The position numbers and the translations under genes are program-made. From positions 1 through 40,535 of the forward strand of contig JAITEZ010000212.1 of NCBI GenBank assembly GCA_031281735.1: a stretch of 40,535 nt of DNA. Direction: 5' to 3'. The first letter of the stretch is position 1. Each line of letters begins with the position of its first letter. Shown piece by piece: positions 17,148 to 28,667 of this stretch. A model generated the notes under the pieces. The model saw only the letters and a list, made by a program, of their open reading frames with translations, searched no databases and was not told the origin of the DNA. Origin of the DNA: Deltaproteobacteria bacterium (GTDB taxonomy: Bacteria > Desulfobacterota > Desulfarculia > Adiutricales > Adiutricaceae).

Positions 17148-18431
17148 TCAGCCGTCGTCGTCGCACATGAGGTTGAGGCGGTAGGCCTTGGCCCCGATGT
17201 CGCGCCTGTAATGCGATCCCTTGAAGCTGATGTCCCCGCAGGCGAGGTAGGCCTTCGACAGGGCCTCCTTGAGGTTCCTGCCCGTGGCGGTGACCCCCAG
17301 GACCCTGCCGCCGTTGGTGACGGGGAGGCTTTCGGGGGAACGGCCCACTCCGGCCTCGAAGACCACCGTGTCGGGGCGGGCGTTGGCCGCGTCGAGGCCC
17401 GTGATGGGGTCGCCCCGGCGATAGGGGCCGGGGTATCCCTCGGCGCTGAAGACAACGCAGGCGGCGGTCCCCGGCGAGATCCTGATCGTCCTGCCGGCCA
17501 GGTCCCCCGTCGCTGCGGCCATCAGGATCTCCGCGAGGTCGGACTCGATCAGGGGCATGAGCGCCTGCGTCTCGGGATCGCCGAACCGGGCGTTGAACTC
17601 AAGGAGCTTGGCCCCGGAGAGGGACACCATGAGGCCTGCGTAGAGGAGGCCGCAGAAGGGGGATCCCTCGACCGCGAGGCCGTTCACGGCGGGGATCATG
17701 ATGTCCCGCATCACGTGGTCCCGGAGGGCGGGCGTCATCATGGGGGCGGGGGCGTAGGCCCCCATGCCTCCCGTGTTGGGCCCCCGGTCGTCGTCGTAGA
17801 CGGCCTTGTGATCCTGGGCGGAGGGGAGGGGGAGGATCGTCTTGCCGTCCGTGATGCCGAAGAACGAGATCTCCTCCCCCGTCAGGAAGCTCTCGATGAT
17901 GACGCTCTTCCCCGCGCCGGTGGAGGCCAGCGAGGAGAGGGCGTTGAGGGCGGCGGAGAGCTTGCCGCAGATGACGACGCCCTTGCCCGCCGCGAGCCCG
18001 TCGGCCTTCAGTACGACCGGGAAGGAGGAGTGCCGCAGAAAGTCCTGGGCCTCCTCCACGTCGTAGAAGACGGCATAGCTGGCCGTGGGGAGGTTGTGGC
18101 GGATCATGAAGTCCTTGGCGAAGACCTTGGACCCCTCTATCCTCGCCGCGCTCTTGGAGGGGCCGAAGACCGGGAAGCCCTCGGCTCTCAGGATGTCGGC
18201 CAGGCCCAGCACCAGGGGGAGTTCCGGCCCTATGAGGACCAGATCCGGCCTGATCTCGGCGGCCAGGGCTTTCAGCGCCTCCAGGTCGTCGGCCTGCACG
18301 GGCCTCGTCTCCCCCAGGGCGGCCAGGGCGGGGCTCCCGGGCGCCGACACGATCCGGTTCTCAGGGTTCTTCGCGAGCTTCCAGGCCAGGGCGTGTTCCC
18401 TGCCGCCGGAGCCGATGAGAAGGATTTTCAT
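17148..18431 (-). CDS. purD: Phosphoribosylamine-glycine ligase (GARS)
   Basis: Second enzyme of de novo purine synthesis: joins 5-phosphoribosylamine and glycine with ATP to give GAR, in the cytosol. The 427-residue length is typical of bacterial PurD. N-terminal signature MKILLIGSGGREHALAWKL, then an ATP-grasp domain with FPVVLKADGLAAGKGVVI and the family motif DDDRGPNTGGMGAYAPAP. LEFNARFGDPETQALMPLI holds metal and ATP ligands, and the C-terminal domain includes GGRVLGVTATG. The ATG at 18431 places the nucleotide-binding loop right at the N-terminus, as usual. It stands alone with no purH or purL beside it. AT-richer sequence upstream (about 18620-18720) includes TAAAAT-like -10 candidates on the minus strand. 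Confidence 0.97.
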   Translation of the reverse strand: MKILLIGSGGREHALAWKLAKNPENRIVSAPGSPALAALGETRPVQADDLEALKALAAEIRPDLVLIGPELPLVLGLADILRAEGFPVFGPSKSAARIEGSKVFAKDFMIRHNLPTASYAVFYDVEEAQDFLRHSSFPVVLKADGLAAGKGVVICGKLSAALNALSSLASTGAGKSVIIESFLTGEEISFFGITDGKTILPLPSAQDHKAVYDDDRGPNTGGMGAYAPAPMMTPALRDHVMRDIMIPAVNGLAVEGSPFCGLLYAGLMVSLSGAKLLEFNARFGDPETQALMPLIESDLAEILMAAATGDLAGRTIRISPGTAACVVFSAEGYPGPYRRGDPITGLDAANARPDTVVFEAGVGRSPESLPVTNGGRVLGVTATGRNLKEALSKAYLACGDISFKGSHYRRDIGAKAYRLNLMCDDDG

Positions 18432-19673
18432 ACGCTGATGACCTGGAGTGTCCTTGGCGGACGCCTGGCACCGGGGGGAGTGGCGCCGGGTGCTAGGCGG
18501 GCCTCTTGCCTTAGCGGACAGGGGAAGGAAGGAGTCGCGGACGGTTTTGGGGAACGATACGGGCCGGAGGAAGGGAGGCTCCAGGAGGCGCCGCGCCAGC
18601 AGCTTACGGTATGCTCGTCATTAAGCTATATGGATTTTAGACCTTTTGCACGGTTTTTGAAAGGGGAGAGAGTATGCTGCTATTTCGTTAATTAGACGCG
18701 GTCGCAAGGTTTGAAAGGCGGCTGGGTGATGAAGTCAGTATCGGGCTAGGGATTGCATCAGTTCACGGCAGCAGGTGATTCGGAGTACCGGAGGGGAAGA
18801 GGGTAGACGCGAGGCAGTCTAAAGGGATACAGAATCCCTGTATATGCGATCTGTGATGACTATTTAATATTTTTTATTTTCCTTAAAATATAAACATGCT
18901 AAAAAAACTTGCATTGCCAGGATACGGCAGGATGAGCCCCCATGCGTCTCGATGAGCATCTTTCAGAATCAACCATCCACCGTGTCTGGGCGGACACCCT
19001 CCAGCGGCTTGCCCGGCAGGAAGGACTGGCTGTCCCGTCATGGAAAGTCTCGGTAGGTGAGAGCCAGAAACGCGAGCCTGCGGCCGGAGGCAGCGGGCCA
19101 GCGGCCGGAGTCAGCGAGCTTGAGGCCAGGCTGGCCGTCCCGGCCCCGGACCCGTCCAACCCGGGGATCCCCCATCCCAGGAGTTCCTCAGGAAGTGCCG
19201 GGCCGGGATCACGGGGGGGCAGGACAGCCGCCTGCGGCTCGGGCAGGGCGCCCAGCCGGGGCGCAGGGCCTTTCTGAGATCCCCTTTCAGCCAAGGGGAC
19301 TGCGAGACCGGGTACGTCAACAGCGGCCAGACGCGCCGGTGCCCCGGCCGCGGCGCCGGGCTGGCCCTGGATACAGGCGGGATGAACGCCCCGTGGCCCG
19401 GAAGGACGTCCATTGAGTTTCCCCCCGGGCGGCGAGGGGGGCCATCCAGGAGGCGCGGGGCTGCCGGTGTCCCTGCCGCGGCAGGATTCACATGTCCGGG
19501 AAGCCCCCAGGCGGGTTCTGGGTAGGGCTCCTGTCCGCCGTCCTGGCCGCGTGGCCGGTCACCCTCGGCGTGACCCGCAGCCAGGCGCCGGGACATCCCG
19601 TCGCCCTGCCCGGGCTACCGGCGCACCGGTCAGCCTCGGGTGCCCCGACATGATCCTGAAAGCAGGCGATGCC

Positions 19674-20165
19674 ATGAGAACCCTCCGGCAGGAGCGTCTC
19701 CGCGACCTGGCGCGCCGCACCCCCGTGCATGCCGGCGAGACCGGCCGCAGTTTCAGCGGCAGGCGCCCCTGCGCCAGGAGCCTCGGGACGGTGGGGACGC
19801 GCGTCTGCGTCACCGGGACGCGCTCCCTGGAGACCCTGCGCAAGGCGCCGGGCGGCGGCTGGGAAGGCTTCATGAGCCGCGGCTTCCGCACGGCGTGCCG
19901 CGGCTTCCGCACGGCGTGCCGCGGCTTCGCCAAGGGCAGCCCGGGCGTGACATTGCGGTTCCGCCTGGCGCAGTTCCGGAGGGATTCCCGGCGCCGCGCG
20001 GACATGCTGGCGGACGGGGCGGTCCGCAGGCACGGCGAGGCCGGGGTGAGGCCGGCCCGGGAGATCGTCCGCAGGTACGAACGGCTCCGTGAGCTCCCGG
20101 AGGGAGGGGACGGGGAGCCGGCGTCGCGGCTCCGGGCTAGGCCCGCCCGGCTCAGGGGGAGCTGA
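19674..20165 (+). pseudogene. Possible decayed gene of basic protein, function unknown
   Basis: From the ATG at 19674 the frame runs 163 codons to TGA. The product is Arg-rich with no recognised domain; its end (LADGAVRRHGEAGVRPAREIV) looks more protein-like than its start. It contains 2.5 copies of a 21-bp repeat. It could be a fragment of a phage gene or merely an open frame favoured by composition. Confidence 0.2.
19876..19928. repeat. 21-bp tandem repeat, 2.5 copies
   Basis: GCCGCGGCTTCCGCACGGCGT occurs at 19876-19896 and 19897-19917, and its first 11 bases again at 19918-19928. In the plus frame it encodes a repeated RGFRTAC heptapeptide. Confidence 0.9.
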
Positions 20166-21529
20166 CGGGGCACGCCCCGGATGCCCGGTGGCGATCGCCG
20201 CGAGGTCCAGGGAGTGGGGCCGGTACCGCTTCACGTTCCTTGCCAGCCCGGATATCTTCCCCGCGAACAGCTACGCCGGGATCGGGCCCTGGGGCGGCCC
20301 CGTCGCCTCCAGGGAGATAGCCGCGGGAAGCAGGGCGTAAGCGGGATCCGGCACCCAGAGACCTCCTGGTCCTTCCTGTGGACGCTCCTCCTCGGGGCCA
20401 TAGACGGGTTGAAGCGGCTCAGGGAGGCCCTGACGGCCGCAACCAGGGGGGAGGCCCCGCCGTCCCTCGTGAACACGGGACAGCCGGTCGCGGACGGATC
20501 CGCCAGGGCGGCGCGGCGCGTGAGGAGTGAAGGCAGGGAAGAAAGAGAGTCCGCCCTGGCGGCATGGGGGCTGGAAAGCCGATGGAAGGCGGAATGGCGT
20601 GGAGGGCGCCGGCCGGCAGGCCGGCCCGGGAAGGGCTGGCAGGCGGAGTCTACCCCCAGGGATCCAGCCCCGGCGGGACGGGCAGGGGGAGTGGTTCCTC
20701 TGCTCCCCTTCCCAAGGGTGGTGCGGTGGGGGGCCGGCCCGAAAGCCGCTCCCGCGAGGAAATATCGGATCGGGGGGGATGGCGCCCAGGATGCCCGTCC
20801 CTCCTGGCCGGGCCGGGACGGCCCCGGCCCGCGAGCCCGCCAGTAGAGACGGTTGCCGCCGGGTGGCGCCCCGTGATCCCGGCCCGGCAGGGAGGGGCGG
20901 GAACTCCGCGCCCCCTGTGCGGTGCCGCGGGCCCGGACGCGTCCCAGGGGCGGGGGGGGGAGGACGCGTCCGGAGACCGGCCCTGAGGCGGCTCCGGCAC
21001 TTCAGGGCGCGTTCCACGGGGAAGGCCGCGGCCCGCCCTTCACGAGGCCACAGGGCCGAGGGGATTCCGGGGCCCGACCCGACGGGTCTGATCGCCGAAC
21101 CGGGGCCAGCAGGGTCATGCCCGCCCCCGGACGGGGAAGTGCGCCTCGAGGGCTCCCCCGGCGCCGGGGCGGACGCTCTCGGCGGGACGGCGCCGGCGCG
21201 TCCCGCCCCGGCCCTGGACAGGCACGGTCTTCCGGCAAGGGACAGGCCCTGCCGGCCGCCGGGGGGAATCCCAGCCCCCTGGGAGGCCGCGGCATGGCCA
21301 GAGCCCGCGTCCCCGGGCCCAGGCAACGGGATCAGCGCCAGAGGCAGCCTTAATGCTAGGCGACGTGCCAGGCGTCTTGAGAATCGTTCTATTGCACATG
21401 GCCTCTGCCAGCGGCCTTGTTGCAATCTAGCGTGAACGGATACTACAAGGTAGAAGTAATACGAGTGTCATGGCTGTGGGGATTTCGGATCGCCTCAGTG
21501 GTGGGGTATTATAATTTTCATACTGGACC

Positions 21530-21558
21530 TTGACATACTAGCCATACATCATTATTGT
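21530..21558 (+). promoter_or_regulatory. Candidate sigma-70 promoter upstream of the capsid gene
   Basis: TTGACA (21530-21535), 17-base spacer, TATTGT (21553-21558). A TATAAT also occurs at 21510-21515. It lies about 1 kb before the capsid start, with no intact gene between them, so its target is uncertain. Confidence 0.45.
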
Positions 21559-21561
21559 AGT

Positions 21562-21840
21562 TCATGTCTTGCCTCGTCGAGAAAGGGTGAGCCACGGGAA
21601 ATTATCTGTTTTACACGCTCGGCTTAGGGCACTGAAGTATGTAAATAGCGGCGGGATCCGCTGCGGTATCGAGGCATGAGGTTTCAGCGGGCCCTGACGG
21701 CCGCTGACGTCCGGGTGCGTACACGACACACCCACGAACGTCATGGTCGACAGGACGGCCGCCACGGGCGGACAGAAAAGACCCGTAAGGCAGACGTCGG
21801 CTTGAAGAACGTCTTCATCCCCTGCTAAGGGGTCTGACAT
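21562..21840 (-). CDS. Small hypothetical open frame, doubtful
   Basis: A 92-codon frame with a less GC-biased composition than its surroundings and a mixed, protein-like sequence (VLQADVCLTGLFCPPVAAVL near its N-terminus). No family is recognised and no good ribosome-binding site precedes the ATG. It overlaps the downstream side of the candidate promoter at 21530. It may be a small gene, a fragment of an older one, or chance. Confidence 0.22.
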   Translation of the reverse strand: MSDPLAGDEDVLQADVCLTGLFCPPVAAVLSTMTFVGVSCTHPDVSGRQGPLKPHASIPQRIPPLFTYFSALSRACKTDNFPWLTLSRRGKT

Positions 21841-22568
21841 GACGATCAGGAGCGAGGAATGCGCCGCCCGTGGCCTCCGCCGAGGGGGCGCGGGACCGCG
21901 TGGGGCATCGTCAGGCGATCGGGGATTGCAAGCGCCGGGGGAGAGGCAGTCAACAACTAAAGGTTACGACGGGTAAGAGCCTCGCTGACGAGGCCCCAAG
22001 GATGGGGGGGATTGATGGCCTGTCTCATTTGTAGAAAGCCGTCCGGCGGGGTTCCGCCGCTGCCCGATGCGGTTCGGCCGCCCTCCATAGCCCCGCGTTT
22101 AGCGACTCGGTCGCCGCAGGTGCCGCCGGGCCGCTGTCGCGCGCGGGCTGGCTGGAGGCCCGTGGCGGGGGCGGGGGGATGGATAGCTGGATACCGGCCG
22201 GGATGCCCGAGTCGGCGAGGCTCATGCCGGATCATGCCTCCGGGCACACCGAGGCCCCCATGACCGCTGGCGCGGACAAGGCCTGCAGGCGGATCATGGG
22301 CAAGGGTGCAGGATGTCCGTTCCGGCTCCGGCGTCAGCATGCCCAGGGTTTATCTGGCCGGGAGGTTCCTGCGGGGAGACGAATCCCGAGCATAACCCCG
22401 GCCTCATCCTGGCCGTTCATGGGCAAAGCCCCGGCGGCCACTGCCACCGGAGACGTCCCCGAGCCGCACCTGGAACTGGTGCGCACCGGGAATTTCTCCA
22501 GCTCGAATAACGATAGAGACGCGAGGCGCAGGCGGGAAAGCACGCGCCGGTCGCGAGAGGATTTGAAG

Positions 22569-23528
22569 ATGACGTTTGAGATTAAGCACAGGGCAGGCAT
22601 GGGCGGTCTTTTCGACACCCCGCTTGCCCGGCCCGACTATCACGACAAGATCATGGCTATGGTCTATGAGAGGGACTTCCTCCGCTATATCACCTACTCC
22701 GGGATCTCGGAGCGCGTCACGCACTGCGGCCAGAATGTGCATCTCATCAAGGGCCCGGAGATCGGAGATTGGTGTACCTGCCAGTTTAACCTGCAGAATG
22801 AGAACAGCTCGGCCACCGCCACCGCTGCCTCGCTCCCGATCTGCCACGCCGCCTACCAGTCGCTCAAGTATGATGCGCTCGCCACCCGCTACTTGTGCGA
22901 GCACTGGGAGTTGGTTGAGAGGAAGTTCCTGGAGTACCGCTACGAGGAATACTTGGACTTCCAGCATGAGTGGGTCTTCACCTCCATGGTGGCTCAGGTG
23001 TCCCAGCACAACCAGGGTGCCCGTGCGGGAAGGCACCGCAACCTGGACCTCGGCTCCGTGGGGGCCCCGCGCCGCATCACCCGCTCCACCCTGCCGGTGG
23101 AGCTCTCGAAGATGAGGCAGGTGCTCGAGGATAACCGCCCCTCCGTGCCGGGCGAATTTTTCTTGCTCGTGCCCTCGATGATATACACCGTGCTGATGAA
23201 GTCGTACTTCGGCAACACGGCCTGGGGCGGCGGCTCGGGCATCAGCAGAGCCGTGGACGGCGCGTGGCCGAGGCAGCTCTGGGGCTTCAACGTCATCGAG
23301 ACCAACCGCCTGCTCAGTACCCAGGATTCCGGGCAGGTCTGCTACTACGTCCTGGCGGGGCACCGGGACGCCTTCGCCTACGCCTCCGGCATCGTCCTGT
23401 CCCGCTTGGTGCCGGACACTCACTCCTTCTCCACCTTGTTCCAGATGCTAGCCGCCTGGGGCGGGGTCATGCTCCACCCGGATCACCTCGTGATGGGCTA
23501 CTGGCACTTTGACCCGATCTCGCGGTAA
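22569..23528 (+). CDS. Phage major capsid protein, HK97-fold (P22/T7-like)
   Basis: Structural protein that would form the icosahedral head shell. From the ATG at 22569 (GAGAGG 9 bases upstream) it has 319 residues, a normal length for this class. Family-type features sit in the right order: an N-terminal strand region; a spine-helix region around HAAYQSLKYDALATRYLCEH; the motif MRQVLEDNRPSVPGEFFLLV, matching the usual 'L-D-x-N-x-V-P-x-x-G-R-x-x-V-x-P'; then WGFNVIETNRLL; and the C-terminal AGHRDAFAYASGI typical of P22/T7-like shells. The frame is open for 130 further codons upstream, but that part is not convincing protein. No portal, terminase, protease or tail gene was recognised nearby. 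Codon use is less GC-extreme than in the neighbouring housekeeping genes. Confidence 0.85.
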   Translation: MTFEIKHRAGMGGLFDTPLARPDYHDKIMAMVYERDFLRYITYSGISERVTHCGQNVHLIKGPEIGDWCTCQFNLQNENSSATATAASLPICHAAYQSLKYDALATRYLCEHWELVERKFLEYRYEEYLDFQHEWVFTSMVAQVSQHNQGARAGRHRNLDLGSVGAPRRITRSTLPVELSKMRQVLEDNRPSVPGEFFLLVPSMIYTVLMKSYFGNTAWGGGSGISRAVDGAWPRQLWGFNVIETNRLLSTQDSGQVCYYVLAGHRDAFAYASGIVLSRLVPDTHSFSTLFQMLAAWGGVMLHPDHLVMGYWHFDPISR

Positions 23529-23541
23529 GGAGGCAGGAGAC

Positions 23542-23655
23542 ATGGCAGACGCCATTATCTACAAAGGCGTCACGGCACCCGTCAGCTACGGCTCCCGGAC
23601 GAACAGGGCGCCCGTCCTGTGCGGGCCCCCCCGGGGCGCCGGGCCTAGCCCTTAA
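23542..23655 (+). CDS. Truncated small gene translationally coupled to the capsid gene
   Basis: AAGGAGG at 23527-23533 overlaps the capsid stop and sits 8 bases before an ATG, the best ribosome-binding site in this tract. The 37-residue product starts MADAIIYKGVTAPVSYGSRT and then becomes Pro/Gly-rich before TAA. It looks like the first 20-odd residues of a former phage structural gene whose remainder has been lost or replaced. Confidence 0.45.
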   Translation: MADAIIYKGVTAPVSYGSRTNRAPVLCGPPRGAGPSP

Positions 23656-24280
23656 GCCCTCCCTTCGACGCCCGTCGCGGGGCCGGGACGGGGGGCAAGT
23701 CCACCTTGGGGCCGGGTACCAGCCCGTGCCCGGCCTCCTGGGCTGGGCGGCGCATCAGACTGCGCACGACCAACCCGGCCGTGGGGTCTTGATACGGAAG
23801 AGCATCGTCCCCTGCTTGTATATGGGCGGTAAGCCTCGGCGTGACCATGCGGGACGCGGGCACGGTCGGTCTGTGCCGCTGCGACCGCCGCGCGGCGGCG
23901 CGGCGGGGATTCGGAGTATCCTGCGTCCCCTCGGCTACGCCGAGCCTCGAGACGCGAGCCAGGGGTGACCTGTGCCCCTGGCCGGCGTCCTCGTCCGCCG
24001 CGGTCTGGCTGACGTGGGCCGGGGGCTCCGTGACGGGCCAGGTCTAGGGTACGGTCGGCCCCGCGAACGGGGCGGTCGCCGCCGCGGCCAACTTGGAGGC
24101 CTCCTGCGATGTCATAACGGTCTGCGTTAAGACAGCGCCCGTGAAACCGGCTAGCTGCCGGACGAGGCCCGCGCGAGTCTCCTGGGCGGTACGCCCCTGC
24201 TTGGTAAAAAACGGGATGACTCCCGCCGCCCCCGCCGGCTCCGGCGCGATTAAGCGGGGCAGCCGGCTCGAGCGCGGACG
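23645..24280 (-). pseudogene. Possible decayed minus-strand gene with in-frame amber stop
   Basis: On the minus strand one frame is open from 24280 to 23645 (212 codons), except for a single TAG at 24044-24046. The first part is protein-like: LPRLIAPEPAGAAGVIPFFT followed by an amphipathic stretch with LTQTVMTSQEASKLAAAAT. The latter part includes RMVTPRLTAHIQAGDDALPY. No family is recognised. Orientation is opposite to the capsid gene. A non-coding explanation is possible. Confidence 0.25.
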
Positions 24281-25263
24281 TCAAGGGACTTCTGGCGGGG
24301 GCCGTGGCGGAACACGGCGCGGTTAGGCCCGGGAACCCGCAGGTGACGGAAGCGGCTGTCCCGCGCCCGTGTTGGATACCGTGGGGCAGGCTGCATGCCC
24401 GGGGGAGGGTGAACGCCAAGAAGAGGCTAGGAGCGTTCAGAGGAGCCGCCGGCGGGGAGTGCGGCGTCCTTGCGCTGGTCAGTCTTTCGGGCGGGCCGTG
24501 TCCCTGGTGTGGCATGGACGGGATCCAGAGGTGAGCGCTCAAGAGGCCTTGGCCTGCCGCCTTCTGTATCCCGGGGTGATGGAGACCAAGGGCGGGATTC
24601 GGCGCCTTCCGGCTGTCTGGCGGCGACGTCAGGGAGATCCGTCATGATCGTCCCCCGTCCCGGCCTGGTTCGGTCGCGTCTCCTGCCCCCGGAGTCGGAA
24701 ATGGCGGCGCGAACGCCTGTTATCTCATTATCCCTCTATCTCTTCCCTGCCTTTCATTCCGTCTCATCATATGTGAGGCCCGTCACAAGTCACTATGCTC
24801 ATGGATATTGATTGTATGGTTAATGTTAATCAATATATTTTATTTTTATTTGTAAAAGATAAATATTTATATATTTTATAAAATATAATAAATATTATTT
24901 TTTAAAAAAAATAAATATATAAAGAAATATAATATATATATTAAATATAAATTATTATAATTAAAATATAATAACTTTATTATTTGATGGTATCCCTCAG
25001 GAAACGTTTGAAAACCGCCTTATGAGATACACAAGATTTGTTTGGAGAATCATGATAAAGACTCCTTGTGCTTCCAGGATGAGAAATGCGGGGCGGCCTT
25101 ACCAAATCAGGGTCGGCGCGTGATCAACCCGGTCATGGCATCAGTCACCCCCCCGCACCCTCTCTCGGCCCGGGGCGGGGCCGCCGTGGCCACCTTCCCA
25201 GGGCTGGGGCCTGTCTTGCGGACATCGACCTGAGGCCTCAGGGCATTCCCCTTCCTCGCCTTG
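23656..25263. other. Degraded tract, right part, with AT island
   Basis: Apart from the minus-strand remnant above, this stretch holds no recognisable gene. Composition changes sharply from GC-rich to almost pure A/T at 24820-24986 and back by 25080. A 14-bp palindrome CCTGAGGCCTCAGG lies at 25229-25242. No clear attachment-site repeat pairing with the left AT-rich patch was found by eye. Confidence 0.45.
24820..24986. repeat. AT island of about 165 bases
   Basis: Over 24832-24985 I count only about four G or C bases, in a window that is otherwise very GC-rich. It contains many TAAATA/TATATA-like words and A-tracts. It marks the right side of the degraded tract next to the alaS 3' end. Confidence 0.85.
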
Positions 25264-25293
25264 CCCCCTCCTCCCTTGCCTCAGGGAGGGGGG
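25264..25293 (-). terminator. Terminator-like hairpin after alaS
   Basis: CCCCCTCCTCCCT (25264-25276) pairs with AGGGAGGGGGG (25283-25293) with a bulge and a 6-base loop, starting two bases after the alaS stop on the minus strand. No T-run follows. Confidence 0.4.
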
Positions 25294-25295
25294 TC

Positions 25296-28019
<2,724 letters not shown>

Positions 28020-28620
28020 AATGTTTCTGTGTTGGAGGCGGTCGGCCCGCCGGGGTCTGCCGGGCCGGGGGCGTGTCCTCCCTACCTGGTGGGGGGGCTG
28101 TCCGGCGGCAGGGGGAAGTGGCGCCCCGATGGGCATGGGGCGGGGCGACCGGGATGCGGCCTCCCGCGGGAGCCGGGGGACGCTGAGGTTTGCGGGGCGG
28201 CGGCCGGTGCGGCAGGGGGCGGGGCTCCGCACTCCCGGGGAAACGGAAGGAGGCGCGGCGGACTGCGGCGCGGGCGGCCGGAAGCCTGCGGCGCGGACGG
28301 CCGGGATCCGCCGGAACCGAAACAGCAATTATAAAGGAAGCAGGGGCTTCTTGAAAGCCGGGCCAGGATGCAGATGCCCGGGCGCCGCGCGGAAGCCCGG
28401 CAGGCCGGCCTGGGTCTCGGCCCGCCTCCCCCGCCGGGGAGGGCGCCTTCCAGCAGTCCGCCGATGGGGCCCAGAAAGTGGCGGCGGGCGGAGAGGGGAA
28501 CCGCCGCCGTACGCGCCGTGCGGGGGAAGGCGATCCTGCGGCGCTGGGCCATCCTGCCCCGCGGGAGCACTGAGGTTAACGGGAGTGCTTGCTGGATCGG
28601 GAGAAAGGCGGAATTGCCGC

Positions 28621-28649
28621 TTGACAAGCGGGAAATCATCCAGTATATT
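28621..28649 (+). promoter_or_regulatory. Strong sigma-70-like promoter
   Basis: Consensus TTGACA (28621-28626), 17-base spacer, TATATT (28644-28649; 5 of 6 to TATAAT). It points toward the ABC transporter operon at 29488 with no intact gene in between. Confidence 0.7.
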
Positions 28650-28653
28650 CAAT

Positions 28654-28667
28654 TACTAATTTTAGTA
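28654..28667. promoter_or_regulatory. Palindrome at the expected transcription start, possible operator
   Basis: TACTAATTTTAGTA is an inverted repeat (TACTAA/TTAGTA with TT between) beginning five bases after the -10 box, a position where a repressor would block initiation. It does not match the NikR, Fur or other operators I know. Confidence 0.4.

Larger units (their letters stand above)
18432..22568. other. 4.1-kb degraded tract, prophage-like remnant (left part)
   Basis: No intact gene is recognised in this stretch. AT-rich patches lie at about 18600-18910 and 21360-21560. Between them are short protein-like segments in different frames, none complete. One starts at 18942 (MRLDEHLSESTIHRVWADTL); one at 19674-20165 contains a tandem repeat; one ends at 20340 and includes RYRFTFLASPDIFPANSYAG; one near 20359-20520 includes SWSFLWTLLLGAIDGLKRL. 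The mixture of broken frames beside a capsid gene suggests decayed phage or horizontally acquired DNA. From 20550 to 21350 only GC-rich filler is seen. Confidence 0.45.

Noticed and set aside
22179-22568. N-terminal extension of the capsid protein by 130 codons
   Set aside because: In frame and open, but Pro/Ala/Arg-rich without capsid similarity; the ATG at 22569 has a ribosome-binding site and gives the usual length.
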